Below, piece by piece: positions 7,524 through 17,071 of a stretch of DNA of 19,427 nucleotides. The notes below the pieces were generated by a model. The model was not told where the DNA came from and did no database searches. It saw nothing but the letters and a program-made list of their open reading frames with translations. This DNA is from Spirogloea muscicola. Taxonomy: Eukaryota > Streptophyta > Zygnematophyceae > Spirogloeales > Spirogloeaceae. The translations under genes and the position numbers were made by a program. Within the stretch, counting starts at the first letter, position 1. Each line of letters begins with the position of its first letter. The stretch spans positions 1 through 19,427 of the forward strand of contig WELB01000021.1 in assembly GCA_009602725.1 (NCBI GenBank), given 5' to 3'.

Positions 7524-8802
7524 GGCTGGCTGTGAATTGCCAGCCCAAGAGGAGAAACTCTTACAGGGGGGATGGCTGTGAAAGGGCCAGCACAGAGGAG
7601 AGTAGATACCGTCTAAAGAGTCCGGAAAGAGGAAGTAGCTCTTCGAATGAGGCTGTAAAGGGAAAGCAGCTCTTGAAAGAGGGCGAGGCCTGTGGAAAGC
7701 CAGCCCCACAAAAATTTGAACAAAGCTACAACGGGCCAACCCACAAAAGAATGTCGAAGTCCACGATAGGCCAGAAGAGAATTGACGGAAGCCTCTTCCA
7801 GTCGAGGGCGATGGCCGTGATTAGCCAGCCCAGAGAGAGAAATCAGGGGCCAAATTTGAAGGGGCCAGGAAAAGCGGTGAAGCATAAGGTGAAAGTAGAC
7901 GCACCTACGCAAGCAAGCGCGGCCAGATTAACTGGTGGCTGGGAGAGGCCAGCCCAACAAAATGGACGAGGTCTGAAACGGCAGGGTGACGGGTCTCTGT
8001 AGCAGCCCGCTGATTGGGATGTCGGCTCGAGTTGGGGGAGCAGGGCCGCGCTACAGTTGGCTTGCCTACGCTGTCGTTACTGTGTCCCCATCACATGGAC
8101 CGCAAACCCCAGGCGGTAACTGATGGTGCGCACGGCCTCGCCACATCGAACGAACCCATCATTGCGCGTTGACAGCTATCTACAGGGTAATTACAGACGC
8201 TAGGCCAGCACAGTGCATCACAGGCAGGAAGCCGCTGTGCATTGCAAGATAGTTTATCTAAATACATGAACGAGTGAAGCCCATGCTGTTCCTTTCCAGA
8301 CCTTGTTCTTTCCTTTGGGCTACCCTCTCACAGCATTGCCGTACCTTGGGTGAGCTGTTTCTCTTAACTTGCCCTGCCGGCTCTCAAAGCCACTGCCTCT
8401 GTGAGCCCTTTATGTAAGCATTGCCTGTAATTCCTCGCCTCCTACTGGAAATAACGAAGGCCTATAAGACGAGGATGATGGCGGGAGAAGGGCAGCCCAA
8501 ACAGTTGATAAGAAGCGAATGTTTTCTGAAGGAGGGGGCGATGGCTGTAAAAGGCCAGCCCAGAAGCCTCCTACTGGAAGAGCTTTCTGTGGTTTAAAGC
8601 TTTCCGGCCCCTCTAGGATCTTGTTCAGATCTTATGGGCTGGTCCTCTTTCAGCGACCTGCGCTACACCTTGCCTTGTTATCGCGTTATCTTTGAAGCTT
8701 GAGTTGGCACAATACCGTGAGGTAGCTGCTTGTGCTGATGGCCGTACTGTGGAAGAGACATTTGTTCTTATGTTCTCGGGCTGGCCTTTCGCAGCCTCGC
8801 CC
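7524..8802. repeat. Dispersed, diverged hairpin-forming repeat family
   Basis: At least eight diverged copies of a unit close to GATGGCTGTGAAAGGCCAGC followed by CCAGAAG. Copies start near 7524, 7571, 7649, 7684, 7808, 7932, 8474 (partial) and 8537, with an inverted copy at 8777-8802. The unit is itself an imperfect hairpin: GGCTGGC (7524-7530) pairs with GCCAGCC (7539-7545) in the first copy, and GGCTGG pairs with CCAGCC in the copy at 7932. Spacing is irregular (40-600 bp). A 14-bp GCCTCCTACTGGAA is also duplicated at 8437 and 8566. There is no protein or terminal repeat of a known mobile element. Confidence 0.65.
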
Positions 8803-9242
8803 ATTTGGAAAAGCTTCCTTCTGGTCTTGTTCTGCAGCTGCCCATCGAAAGAGAAGGCGCCCGAAGTGCGAGAAGAATGAAAGGGTGGCCAATTGAAGCC
8901 AAACGAACATTCAGGCAAATGCTAGTGCAGAAGTGGGGCTACTTAAGTTGACGCACTATGCTAAGGTGGCCTAGGTAACAAAGACAAGATAAGACAAGCG
9001 GCCAGGGGCGTTGCAACGATATGACCGAAAGTGCATGGTTCGCTTACTGTACGTAACGTGCGTTGTAGCCAATTGCGTTTCGCACGGGAGTGCCAGTTGG
9101 CGTCATCGTCACTACGGAGCCAGCGTCAGGCCAAAAGCCCCAACCCCTGACACCAGGACTGGCTTCCCCTCCCGGGGGGCCGCGGCATCCGCCGGGAAGC
9201 CCGCCGCAGATCGCGGCGGGCCGCGCGGCAGGAGCTCCGGGC
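8003..9242. other. Spacer with no recognised gene; 5' flank of the amine oxidase
   Basis: Apart from the repeat copies above, bases 8003-9000 hold only short frames without motifs. A CCAAT box lies at 9070-9074. From about 9060 GC content rises into the first exon of the amine oxidase, and an open frame in phase with its ATG begins at 9090. A longer N-terminus is thus possible. Confidence 0.4.
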
Positions 9243-9444
9243 ATGGCACCCCCGCACCGCCACCGTCGCGCGGACGCCGTCGTCGTCGGCGCCGGCCTTG
9301 CAGGACTCCAGGCGCGCTCGCTCGCCCTCGACGCCGCCGCCGCCGCCACCACCTTCGCCGACGCTGCTGCCGCCGCCGCCGCTGCCGCTGCCTGCAGCGG
9401 CTCAAAAGGCCCCGGCCCTGCGCCCGCCGCTGACCGCTGCTTGC
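9243..9444 (+). CDS. FAD-binding first exon of an amine oxidase, truncated
   Basis: The ATG at 9243 opens with MAPPHRHRRADAVVVGAGLA, continuing GL. DAVVVGAGLAGL is the beta-alpha Rossmann signature (GxGxxG) that binds the ADP part of FAD in flavin amine oxidases. After that the frame turns into alanine-rich sequence instead of the expected helix, second strand (VxVLEA) and RxGGR motif, and it ends at the N at 9445. Either coding is lost into a CCG-repeat artefact or an unseen splice donor lies soon after GL. It is most simply the 5' end of the amine oxidase whose remaining exons start near 9795, with about 60-100 residues missing in between. Confidence 0.6.
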
Positions 9445-9445
9445 N
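9445..9445. other. Ambiguous base / probable assembly join (N)
   Basis: Separates a + strand amine oxidase first exon on the left from a minus-strand MFAP1 first exon on the right. Both reading frames dissolve into alanine runs at this point, as expected if repeat-bearing ends were joined or a gap was closed. Confidence 0.75.
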
Positions 9446-9603
9446 GCAGCGGCGGCGGCGGCGGCGGCGGCGCCCTCCTCGGCGGTCGCCCAGTCCGGCG
9501 CCTTGCCCGGCCAGTACCGCTTCACGCGCGTCTGCGCGATCTTCCCGCGCAGCTTGTCGCGCACCGCTATCGCCGCGTCCGTGACGCCCGCCGCGACCGA
9601 CAT
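9446..9603 (-). CDS. First exon of a microfibrillar-associated protein 1 (MFAP1)-type splicing factor, truncated
   Basis: On the minus strand the ATG at 9603 opens MSVAAGVTDAAIAVRDKLRG and continues KIAQTRVKRYWPGKAPDWA. VKRYWPGKAPDWA corresponds to the conserved VKRYxxGKxPD segment of eukaryotic MFAP1, a component of the spliceosomal B complex associated with Prp38, and the preceding residues fit plant MFAP1 as I remember it. The frame goes through TAEEG into an alanine run and ends at the N. Nothing of the acidic middle or the long C-terminal MFAP1 domain is present in the window. It lies antisense between the two parts of the amine oxidase, an unlikely natural arrangement unless it is a nested gene whose body is missing in the gap. 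Confidence 0.7.
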
Positions 9604-9794
9604 GGTGGCGGCGGCTGCGGGCGACGCCTCAGAGACTCAACGGAACGGCCAGAAGCCTCGCCTCCCCCGAGTGCCGCGCCGCCGTCGCCGCCGCCGCCGC
9701 CGCCGCCGCCGCTGCCGCCGCAACCTGCGGCATCCTCGGCCGGGAGAGGGAGCCAGAGAGCCCGCTGTCGCGCTCGCCCTTGACTCTTTGGCAG

Positions 9795-12015
9795 CACCCG
9801 ACCGCTACTTCCTCGGCGCCGAGCGCCGCCTGCTGACCGCCGCCGAGGCTGAGCGCCATGAGGGCCTCCGCAGTGTTCACGCCCTCTTTGGCGGCCTGGC
9901 TGAGGAGGCCTTGCCGCCGATCGGGGCAGACGTATCCATGGAGGAGTACCTGCGCGGTCGAGGCATGAGCAGCGCTCTCATGCAACTTTCTGAGTGTGAG
10001 TCTGGAGCTGCATGTGAAGCCTCCCCGATACAACCCTTTCTGCCTGTCATTGCTGGCCAGGCACCCTGTCGCGCCGCACCTATTCGCCCAGCAGCGCTTG
10101 GGCATGCCTTGTCACGAATACGCACCGTAGCCGCCTTGAAGATCAGCAGCGATGGCTGCAATGCGACTCCTGCGTCAAGTACTGCGGCCCTGACGATCGT
10201 CCCATCAATGAGTGGCGCAGCCATCTATGCCAACGACTTTGGGTGCTCCCTCGCCCACTTGGGGCTGGCGGAGTGCGTCGACGAGGCAAGGCAGTGGACT
10301 TACGGCGACTCCTACTTCCTTCTTGACCGCTCTCTTGCCGCAGTGGTCAACCACCTCCTGCACGGCCTCGAGGTCTTCCCTGCCCGTCGCCACCGACCCA
10401 CTGTGTGCTTGTACAGCGAGGCTATTTGTGTGGGCTTGACAAGCCAGCCATCTGTCTTAAGTACTGCACTAATTACCGAATCGTTCAACTGGAATCGTTC
10501 AAGCACGAGCACATTCTCCATCGCTAAATTCTGTACTTTACTATCACAAATCCCTGGTCAAGGCTGAAGCTCAGGGCTCTTAGAAGTCGTGCACTTGGCA
10601 CTCCTATATAAACAATCATTTTAGAGAGCATTCTGTGTTTTAGCTGACAGGTACCTCGGCTGTCCATCTTCGTGCTCTGATCACCACGAGCACCAGCTTG
10701 CTGCAGGTGTTTTTAAGCTGGCCCGTCGCCTCCATCTGCTACGATAGCGGCGGTGCGGTCCAGCTCCAAAGCCAGCGCGGGGAGGTTTTGCATGCCGACG
10801 CGGCCGTTGTCACAGTGCCGCTGGTAATGACAACCGCACATTGTAGCCATCATCCGTCCTGCAGTGGTCCTGCATCCTTTCTGTCCTGCATCTCGCTTGT
10901 CATGTTTGAGCTTCTCCAATGTGCTCGTTTTACATTGCTGATAGTGCCTAGGACATAGTTGCTGAGCGGTCCTGCTCTTGCTGTCCACAAGACCTGCATG
11001 TGACCCGAGGCCTGCCTTGGAAAGCCTGCAAAGCCTGATGTACATTGCCCGTTGCGACTGCAGACCATCTTGAAAGATTGCGATATTGCTTTCACGCCCA
11101 GCCTTCCTGATCGTAAGCTGAAAGCCATTCAGGCCATCAGCATGTCCACCGCAATCAAGGTACAGACAATTGTTGCATCTTGCCGGCTACTTCTGAGTGT
11201 TTTGATCTGCATGGGTGAGTCAACTAAGGTCGCGGCAAGACCCCTCCATGGAGCAGGGTTGCGGGGGGCTGCTTGCTCTGATCTGACACGTTGAGAAACC
11301 ATTGCAGGTGGTGCTCTCATTTTCTCAAAGATTCTGGCCAGAGGAATTTTTTGACGTGGTCTGCACTGAGGCATTCTTGCCGGAAATGTGGACGAGCGAA
11401 TATCCGCCAATGGCCTTGGAAGACACTGCCGATCTTGAGGTCGTCAGAACTCCACAGGCCTGCAAGACTTGGCCACTTGGGCAAGCTGTTGTGATTGGGT
11501 TTGTGGCTGGAGAAGCCGCAGCAGCACTTACCAAAGTCCCTCAAGCCGAGATTGTTGCAAACTTCCTAAGCCAGTTGACTGACGTTTTTAAAACCGCTGC
11601 CCAAAAAGATCCAGACGAATGCAGCAGCATGTCGTGGTCAGCATTGACTGCTGATGAGGAGCCTTGCTGCAGTGCTGCCATTGTGAGCAGCGATCTGGCG
11701 CAAGATCCATGCTCCGGCATCTGGGTGCTCTCGCCGGCGGCCTCATGTCTCCATGGCAGCATCGTGCGGTCGGCCTTCGTCGGCGGGTTCGTCTGCGACT
11801 GGTCAAAGGTGCCGTTCATCAGAGGTGCCTACTCGCACCCGAGTATTGGGGCACTTGGAGAGCGAGCAGTCCTAGCAGAGCCGGTCGGCAAGTCTCTATT
11901 CTTTGCGGGTGAGGCGACGCACCCAGGGGTGAACCCCTGCCTGCAGGCAGCCTTGGACACTGGGGTACGAGCTGCTCACGAGCTCTTAGAAGCTCGAGGT
12001 CTAGCATGCAGATGA
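9795..12015 (+). CDS. Flavin amine oxidase (polyamine oxidase-like), exons 2-6
   Basis: Oxidises an amine such as a polyamine with FAD, releasing H2O2; the exact substrate is not deducible. Exons 9795(?)-9995, 10221-10372, 10707-10823, 11064-11159 and 11308-12015 join in phase and give about 424 codons. Family features in order are: a helical segment ending DVSMEEYLRGRGM; ANDFGCSLAHLGL with SYFLLDRSLAAVVNHLL; IxYDSxGAV; the FAD-domain strand ADAAVVTVPL; ILKDCDIAFTPSLP; and finally PFIRGAYSHPSIGAL with KSLFFAGEATHPGVNPCLQA, the C-terminal FAD-binding signature. The donors after exons 2, 4 and 5 (GTGAGT, GTAATG, GTACAG) are good; the exon 3 donor GAG|GTCTTC is weak. The last exon has an insertion of about 60 Cys/Ser-rich residues before VCDWSKVPF, possibly a retained in-frame intron. 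The exon 2 start (acceptor TTTGGCAG) is tentative and the N-terminus is separated by the N. Confidence 0.82.
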
Positions 12016-14437
12016 CGAATGCGAGGAACGAGGTAGCTGACTCTGTCCGCACCTTGGCAAGGGGGCTGAGCTGCTGGTACTTCTGCCTGTGAGCTACTGT
12101 TGACTGGAGGAGATGTTGGATGCTGAGATAGTACTAGGTCCTTCTGCTGTGCTGGTGGGGCTTCTGCACAAAGGCTTTCGTTAGCTGGAGGCTTTGTCGA
12201 GGGCTGGAATGCTGTAGAGTCCTTGCGTTGCTGAAGCATAGACTCCTGCTCCGAGCATATTCGTTGCGCCTCTAAGAGAGCCTTCTCAGCAGCCAACAGC
12301 TGGCCTGCAAAAGTCTGTGGGAGGAGCAAGTCAGTAAATCTGCGCAATCCCACATGCGCAGATGCGGCACATCAGATTATCCGTACCTCCCGTTCAGCTT
12401 GCAGATGGGCAAGCTGTTCAGTTTGCTGGGCAACTGTCTCTTCTAGGTGGATCTGACAATGTAAGTCAAGAGGCCACAGCAAGTATTGGCACTGCTTCTG
12501 AGATCACACTTTGTAGCCAGTCATGTGCGATGCCATAGTTGTTGCCATGCAACAGCTATGACTTTGCCTTGTTACTGTAAGGATATGATTGCCATCCGAC
12601 TTTTATCATTCTCTTGAAAAGCTTGCACCTCGAGCCTCTCCTCCTTTGCTGCAACAGATCTTTCTCGGTGCGAGACATGATCGAGTAGCTCTTCAGCCCT
12701 TCGCAGTTGTGCCACCTTAAGTGCTGCCACACACCAATGGCCAACAAGCATCCACTGAAACTGTACACTGGAGGCCCCTCATAGTCAATCAGCTGTATCA
12801 CCCTTTGTATTGCAGATATGATGCATGCTCACCTGAAAATTTGCTCTCCAGCGCCAGCAACCCATCCATCTTCTCCCACAGGCCACTTACTGTTGTACAT
12901 CAGCTAGTGCACAGTGGTCAGGCTGCCCTGATTGCTGATTTTTTATATCTGTTATATATCAGCTAGGCACAATCTATTGTGGTCAGGCTGCACTAATTGC
13001 TGCAGTGTGGCTACAAAGACGCAAATGTATATACAAATCTGGAAATCTTCTCCTTCATATCAGTCGACCACTTTGCATGTCACGACTGCACTCAGCTGTG
13101 CTCGTCCAGCTAAACCGCACCTTTCTCCTGCTTGGCTGAAACTGCTTGTGCTATCTCATTGATATTCGTCTTGATGGACAGCATCTCACGTTCCAACGCC
13201 TCCACCAAGGCGCCCTGCCCTTGAAGCTTCTCCAGAGCCGACCGCTCATCCATCTCCTTATCTCGTAGCTTAAGCTGCAAGGCATACTTCTCAGCCTGCG
13301 CTCCCGTACACACTATACTTACGTGCACATCATCCTGATCTATAGCAATTATTGCACTTGTCATGTAATCTGCAAGCACAAGCTTGAAATTGGAGCAACA
13401 CTATGTCAACTGGAACTCTTGAAAGCATCGAAGGTGCAATACTCAGGTACACTGTGGCAGAGGGTCTGGTTATCATTGTTGTTCCTGCCTAGACAGATCT
13501 CTACCATCTTGTGAGGTCTTGTCTGAATTTAGCCGGGTACACTGAGGCTTTCGACTTGTGCATGGCGCGACAGTAAGAGGGCTGCGATTTCCTGCTTCAA
13601 GCTCGTCTCCCTCTTTGCTGCTTCCTGTAATTGTTGTTGAAGGTCCTCACTCTAGTACCTCAACAAGATACAGCTATGAGTGAATTTTAGTCACGCCATT
13701 GACATGTAGCATACTGCTAAAAAGCAAGTCAAGATGCCTGCATGCATCCTTGCCACTGCATATAGTTCCATAGACTGGTTGCTAGCAGCACTTGTCACGA
13801 TATGAAAATCACATGCAACGCCTCACCGAGGCGACCAATCTTTGATTCGAGTCCTGACAAGAAGTCAGCTTGGCCTTAAGACTCGATAGGACGCCCTCTT
13901 TCTTAGCGTCTGAATCCCTGGCCTTCTGCGTATGAACAAGCTCACAGCATCCATGTGACATCTCGTGGCAAGCGCTCTGCAACAGGTCGTAGACAATGGG
14001 GAGCTGCTGTAGCCTGACGTAAGTGTGACAGCATGCTTGCCCTGTCAGTCCTGTATCCTTGCGACATGGCAATGTAGATATCCGGTAACAAGTGCCTTCA
14101 CGCAGCGGCGTTGCATGCAGGACAGAACGTGACCATTGACAATCATTCATCAGCTGCAACATATGCAGGACGCTGACCTCGACAAGTGACCGTGCCTCCT
14201 CCGCAGCAGCATGCTCTCGCTCCTGCACAGTTGCATGGCAGCCATCACTCTGACCGTGTCATACTTGCCGATAGCAGGTGCTCCTGCTGTTCGGTCGCGG
14301 TCGTGGCATGTCATTGCTGCCGTCGGCCAGGAGGCCACCTGGAGGACGCGGACGTCGGCGAGGAAGAGCTGGAGGCGGAACTTGAACTTGGAGAAGGTCA
14401 TGGCCGGCGCCGGCGCCGGCGCCGCCGACGCCGCCAT
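11976..14437 (-). CDS. Coiled-coil protein of unknown function
   Basis: Eight exons join in phase into 342 residues: 14437-14339, 14222-14178, 13925-13827, 13651-13541, 13295-13121, 12723-12629, 12452-12387 and 12314-11976. Most donors and acceptors are canonical; the least certain are the exon 4 acceptor (TACTAG) and donor (AGT|GTACCC). The protein starts MAASAAPAPAPAMTFSKFKF and continues RLQLFLADVRVLQ; Met13 is an alternative start. Residues from about 34 to 260 are a heptad-rich coiled coil, for example EREHAAAEEARSLVE, EKYALQLKLRDKEMDERSAL, HLEETVAQQTEQLAHLQAE and LLAAEKALLEAQ. The last 80 residues are Pro/Ser/Gln-rich. No catalytic domain is seen, so a structural or tethering role is likely. 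Its last 40 bp overlap the amine oxidase 3' coding end, tail to tail. Confidence 0.75.
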
Positions 14438-14738
14438 CGCGGCGCGCGTCCGTCGCGCCGACGGCGAGAGGGCGCCTGATCAGTTCTCGATAGAATCTGA
14501 CAGTCGAAAGAATTGATCGGGGAACGAGCAAAAGGACAGCAGGACTGCAGTCGCCACGTGTCCACTCGTGAGGAGCCCGCGACCCGCCACCCTCCCTAGC
14601 TAGTGGCTCCGCTGATATTCTTATGGACACCCTCTGAATTCACCAATATTCAGATTCTTTCTATTGACAGCCCCTCTTTAGATACAGCAGCAACTTTCGT
14701 CTTCTCCCACCCGGGCGCCCCGCCGCAAAGGCCGCCGC
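14438..14738. promoter_or_regulatory. Likely bidirectional promoter region
   Basis: This 300-bp spacer lies between the divergent starts of the coiled-coil gene (minus, 14437) and a + strand ATG at 14739. It holds one G-box-like CCACGTGT (14554-14561) and AT-richer DNA from about 14615 to 14700, but no strong TATA box on either strand. Assignment is by position. Confidence 0.4.
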
Positions 14739-14793
14739 ATGTCCCGCCGGCTCCTCCGCGGCGCCGCCCGCGCTCTCCGGCTGCCGCCGCCGC
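14739..14793 (+). CDS. Short leader-like first exon cut by an N, unidentified
   Basis: The ATG at 14739 opens MSRRLLRGAARALRLPPP, an Arg/Leu/Ala-rich amphipathic start with no acidic residue, typical of mitochondrial (or dual) targeting peptides. The frame hits the N at 14794. Beyond it the same frame continues with Gly/Pro/Arg-rich sequence to a stop near 14972 without a family motif. A possible donor AAG|GTGCGC lies at about 14896. It could be exon 1 of an organellar protein whose remainder is missing. It could also be a chance frame in GC-rich DNA. Confidence 0.35.
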
Positions 14794-14794
14794 N
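14794..14794. other. Ambiguous base / probable assembly join (N)
   Basis: Inside a GCCGCC run directly after the leader-like frame that starts at 14739, repeating the pattern seen at 540 and 9445. Confidence 0.6.
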
Positions 14795-15044
14795 CGGCTC
14801 CGGCAGCGGCTGCGGTCCAGGCCGGCCGCCGCCACACGGCAGGCGTCGGCGCCCGTGTGCCGGACCCGGCACCGCGCCGTCGACGGGCCGCCGCAAGGTG
14901 CGCGAGATCACCGCCACTGCCACCATTCTGCTCCCGCGGCGGTTGTCTGATGGCGGAACTGCTCATGTCTGACACCGCTGCCGCCGCTGCCGCCGCCGCC
15001 GCCGCCGCGGATAACGGTCCTGCCGCAGGCATTGGCCCAGCAGC

Positions 15045-16629
15045 ATGGCCGCCGAGGAGCCCGCGCCGGCGGCGGCGCCGCCTGGCCGCCGCTTCTGCGT
15101 CCTGGAGGCGGGCCACCCGTCCGAGTACACGGCGGCGCGCTACGGCGGCTACGGCGCCATGTTCGTCGACCTGCTGGCCGACCCGGGCGAGTCCTGGGCC
15201 GTCTTCCCCGTCGTCGAGGGCCGCTTCCCCGCCGACAGCGAGCTCGACGAGGCGCGGCCCCCTTGCTGAGCCGAACTTAAGCCCCCAATGATGTTGCCAG
15301 CACTTGAACCCACGACCTCAAAAGCCTAAGACCTCAGTTGCTGACCCAAGTCAGCAATTGAGGACCTACCTGGGCATACTATCTGCAATGCTGCAGATAG
15401 TATCCGCAATCAAGGCCTACAGCTGGATGGTCATTGTACCACCAATGTCACAGGCTCTTGGAGCTGCTGTTTAGTCTGCTGCGTGCCGCCCGCCGCTTAG
15501 AGTGGAATAACGTCTCACACAGCACCCATCTCCCTGGCCGCTTATATTTCATCTACAAAATTTATTTACATCAATTATGTGTGATACAGCACCTTAACAC
15601 ATTGATTCTCCTCCTTGTTCCCCCTCTGCAGTACGACGGGTTCGTGATCACTGGCAGCCGGCACGACGCGCACGGCGACGAGCCCTGGATCCTCCGCCTG
15701 TGCAGCACGCTGCGCGCCGTGCACGCGTGCCGCCGCCGGGTGCTGGGCGTCTGCTTTGGCCACCAGGTCAATTGCCCATCAACACTTTTGCGGCCCAACG
15801 CCTGAGGGGCGTTGCCAGCCCACTGAGCCGCATAGGCAATCGACAAAGTTTATTGCATTGCCTCGCTGCAGAGCCTTTTCCTAACTCTTATTGTCGTAAT
15901 CCCAGCCCCCGAACCTCATGACAGGTGCTGAGCCGAGCGCTGGGCGGCCGCACGGGCCGTGCTCTGGGAGGGTGGAACTTCGGCCTCAAGTCCATCCCCG
16001 TCAGTAAGGAGCTGCGGGCCAAGCCCTATGGCGCCAGCTTGCCGCCTGTCCTTCGCTCGTTTGTTGTCCACCAGGACCAGGTACTTGCTCGCTTGCTCTC
16101 ACCATACTGCCAAGCTCAATGCTTGCCTTCGTGGTCTTTGAATCTTACAAAATAAGCTTGATCTCAACATACACTTTAGAGAAGCGCAAGCCTGTGGTGG
16201 AAGCTCAAGTGTGTGCAAGGCATGGACGGCAGGTGCAGGAGGTGCCGCCAGGAAGCGAGATCCTGGGCGCGACGGCAGAGACAGCCGTGGAGATATTCTC
16301 GCTTGGCGATGACGTCCTTGGCTTCCAGGGACACCCAGAATTCACGGCTGATGTCGTTGAAGACCTTGTCCAGAGCCGCCTGCAGCTTGGTGTCATCTCG
16401 GTAGAGCCACTTGCCGCCATTTTGGCCCAAAGCAAAATGCTTATTACCGATGCAAGGATCTGGAGGTGCCATGTTTTATTACAGGCAGTGGTCTGACACG
16501 CCAACCTGGCCACCACAGGAGGAGGTGGCTGCAGCGGCGCGCAAGTCCATGGCCGAGAGCCAGCCTGACACTGAGGCCCTGCGCACACTCTGCAAGGCCT
16601 TCCTCAAGGGCCCTGCGCCAGTCTTGTGA
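15045..16629 (+). CDS. Class-I glutamine amidotransferase-like protein, gamma-glutamyl peptidase type
   Basis: Five exons, all phase 0: 15045-15251, 15632-15766, 15925-16080, 16233-16400 and 16519-16629. They total 258 residues, close to the roughly 250 of plant GGP proteins. Exon 1 carries FCVLEAGHPSEY and YGGYGAMFVDLL. Exon 2 carries YDGFVITGSRHDAHGDEPWI and the nucleophile elbow VLGVCFGHQ with catalytic Cys. Exon 3 carries LSRALGGRTGRALGGWNFGL, and exon 4 GFQGHPEFTADVVEDLV with the His and Glu of the triad. Plant relatives are cytosolic and cleave the gamma-Glu bond of glutathione conjugates, for example in glucosinolate or camalexin synthesis and glutathione turnover; substrate here is inferred only. 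Introns 2-4 have GT donors, but intron 1 must start with GC (GACGAG|GCGCGG) to fit the family. An out-of-frame ATG at 14950 opens an Ala-rich upstream frame overlapping the start. Confidence 0.9.
15300..15403 (-). repeat. tRNA-like fragment with two adjacent hairpins inside the amidotransferase intron
   Basis: Read on the minus strand, AGGTCGTGGGTTCAAGT (15303-15319) resembles the variable loop and T-arm (B box) of a tRNA. Beside it are two inverted repeats. CCTCAGTTGCTGAC (15332-15345) pairs with 15350-15363 with one wobble, and ATACTATCTGCA (15376-15387) pairs perfectly with 15392-15403. A complete cloverleaf cannot be folded, so it is more like a SINE remnant than a tRNA gene. It lies wholly in intron 1. 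Confidence 0.4.
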
Positions 16630-17071
16630 CTCGCCGAGTGCCCGCCCTAGCACAATCACTCAGCCGTCAGCTACTGATGAGGCTCCTCGTGCACTACTGG
16701 CACACAGCTCGCTGTGCTATGTGCCAGTCTTGGCAGCAGGGCCTAACCACCAGCAGAAGTAGAGGCCTTGCAGATTATTGGTCAGCAAGGCGGGGGAGTT
16801 CCACACGCAACCAAGTGCACAATTGAGCGCGCCTGCACGTAGACCTTCCTCAAAGAGCTAGCTGTAGCCATGCTTGCGGGAGGCTGCTATACTGCCAATA
16901 TATTGTCACCAGCGTTCTTGTACCTGGAGTCACTATTTATATTGTGCTCGAATTTGGACAAATAACGTTTTGCTCATAATAAAACACGAAATAATAGTAC
17001 ACAGTAAAGGGCACCCCTAGCTTCAGCAACTTCATTGAGACGCGTGGATACACGTATGGATGTGGGAGCAG
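16630..17071. other. Convergent 3' spacer
   Basis: Lies between the stops of the amidotransferase (+) and metacaspase (-). It holds no open frame with family motifs and becomes AT-rich from about 16900, fitting shared 3' untranslated regions and polyadenylation sites. Confidence 0.6.
16978..16983 (+). terminator. AATAAA polyadenylation signal candidate
   Basis: Canonical AATAAA about 350 bp downstream of the amidotransferase stop, in an AT-rich stretch. This is far for a plant 3' UTR but possible; assignment is by position only. Confidence 0.35.

Noticed and set aside
7532-8002. 156-codon + strand frame, Lys/Arg/Ser-rich
   Set aside because: Coincides with the dispersed hairpin repeats and has no domain; probably an open frame by chance in purine-rich repeat DNA, though a small lineage-specific gene cannot be excluded.
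14857-15291. 144-codon + strand frame starting upstream of the amidotransferase
   Set aside because: Out of frame with the conserved protein, Ala/Arg/Pro runs only; at most an upstream frame.
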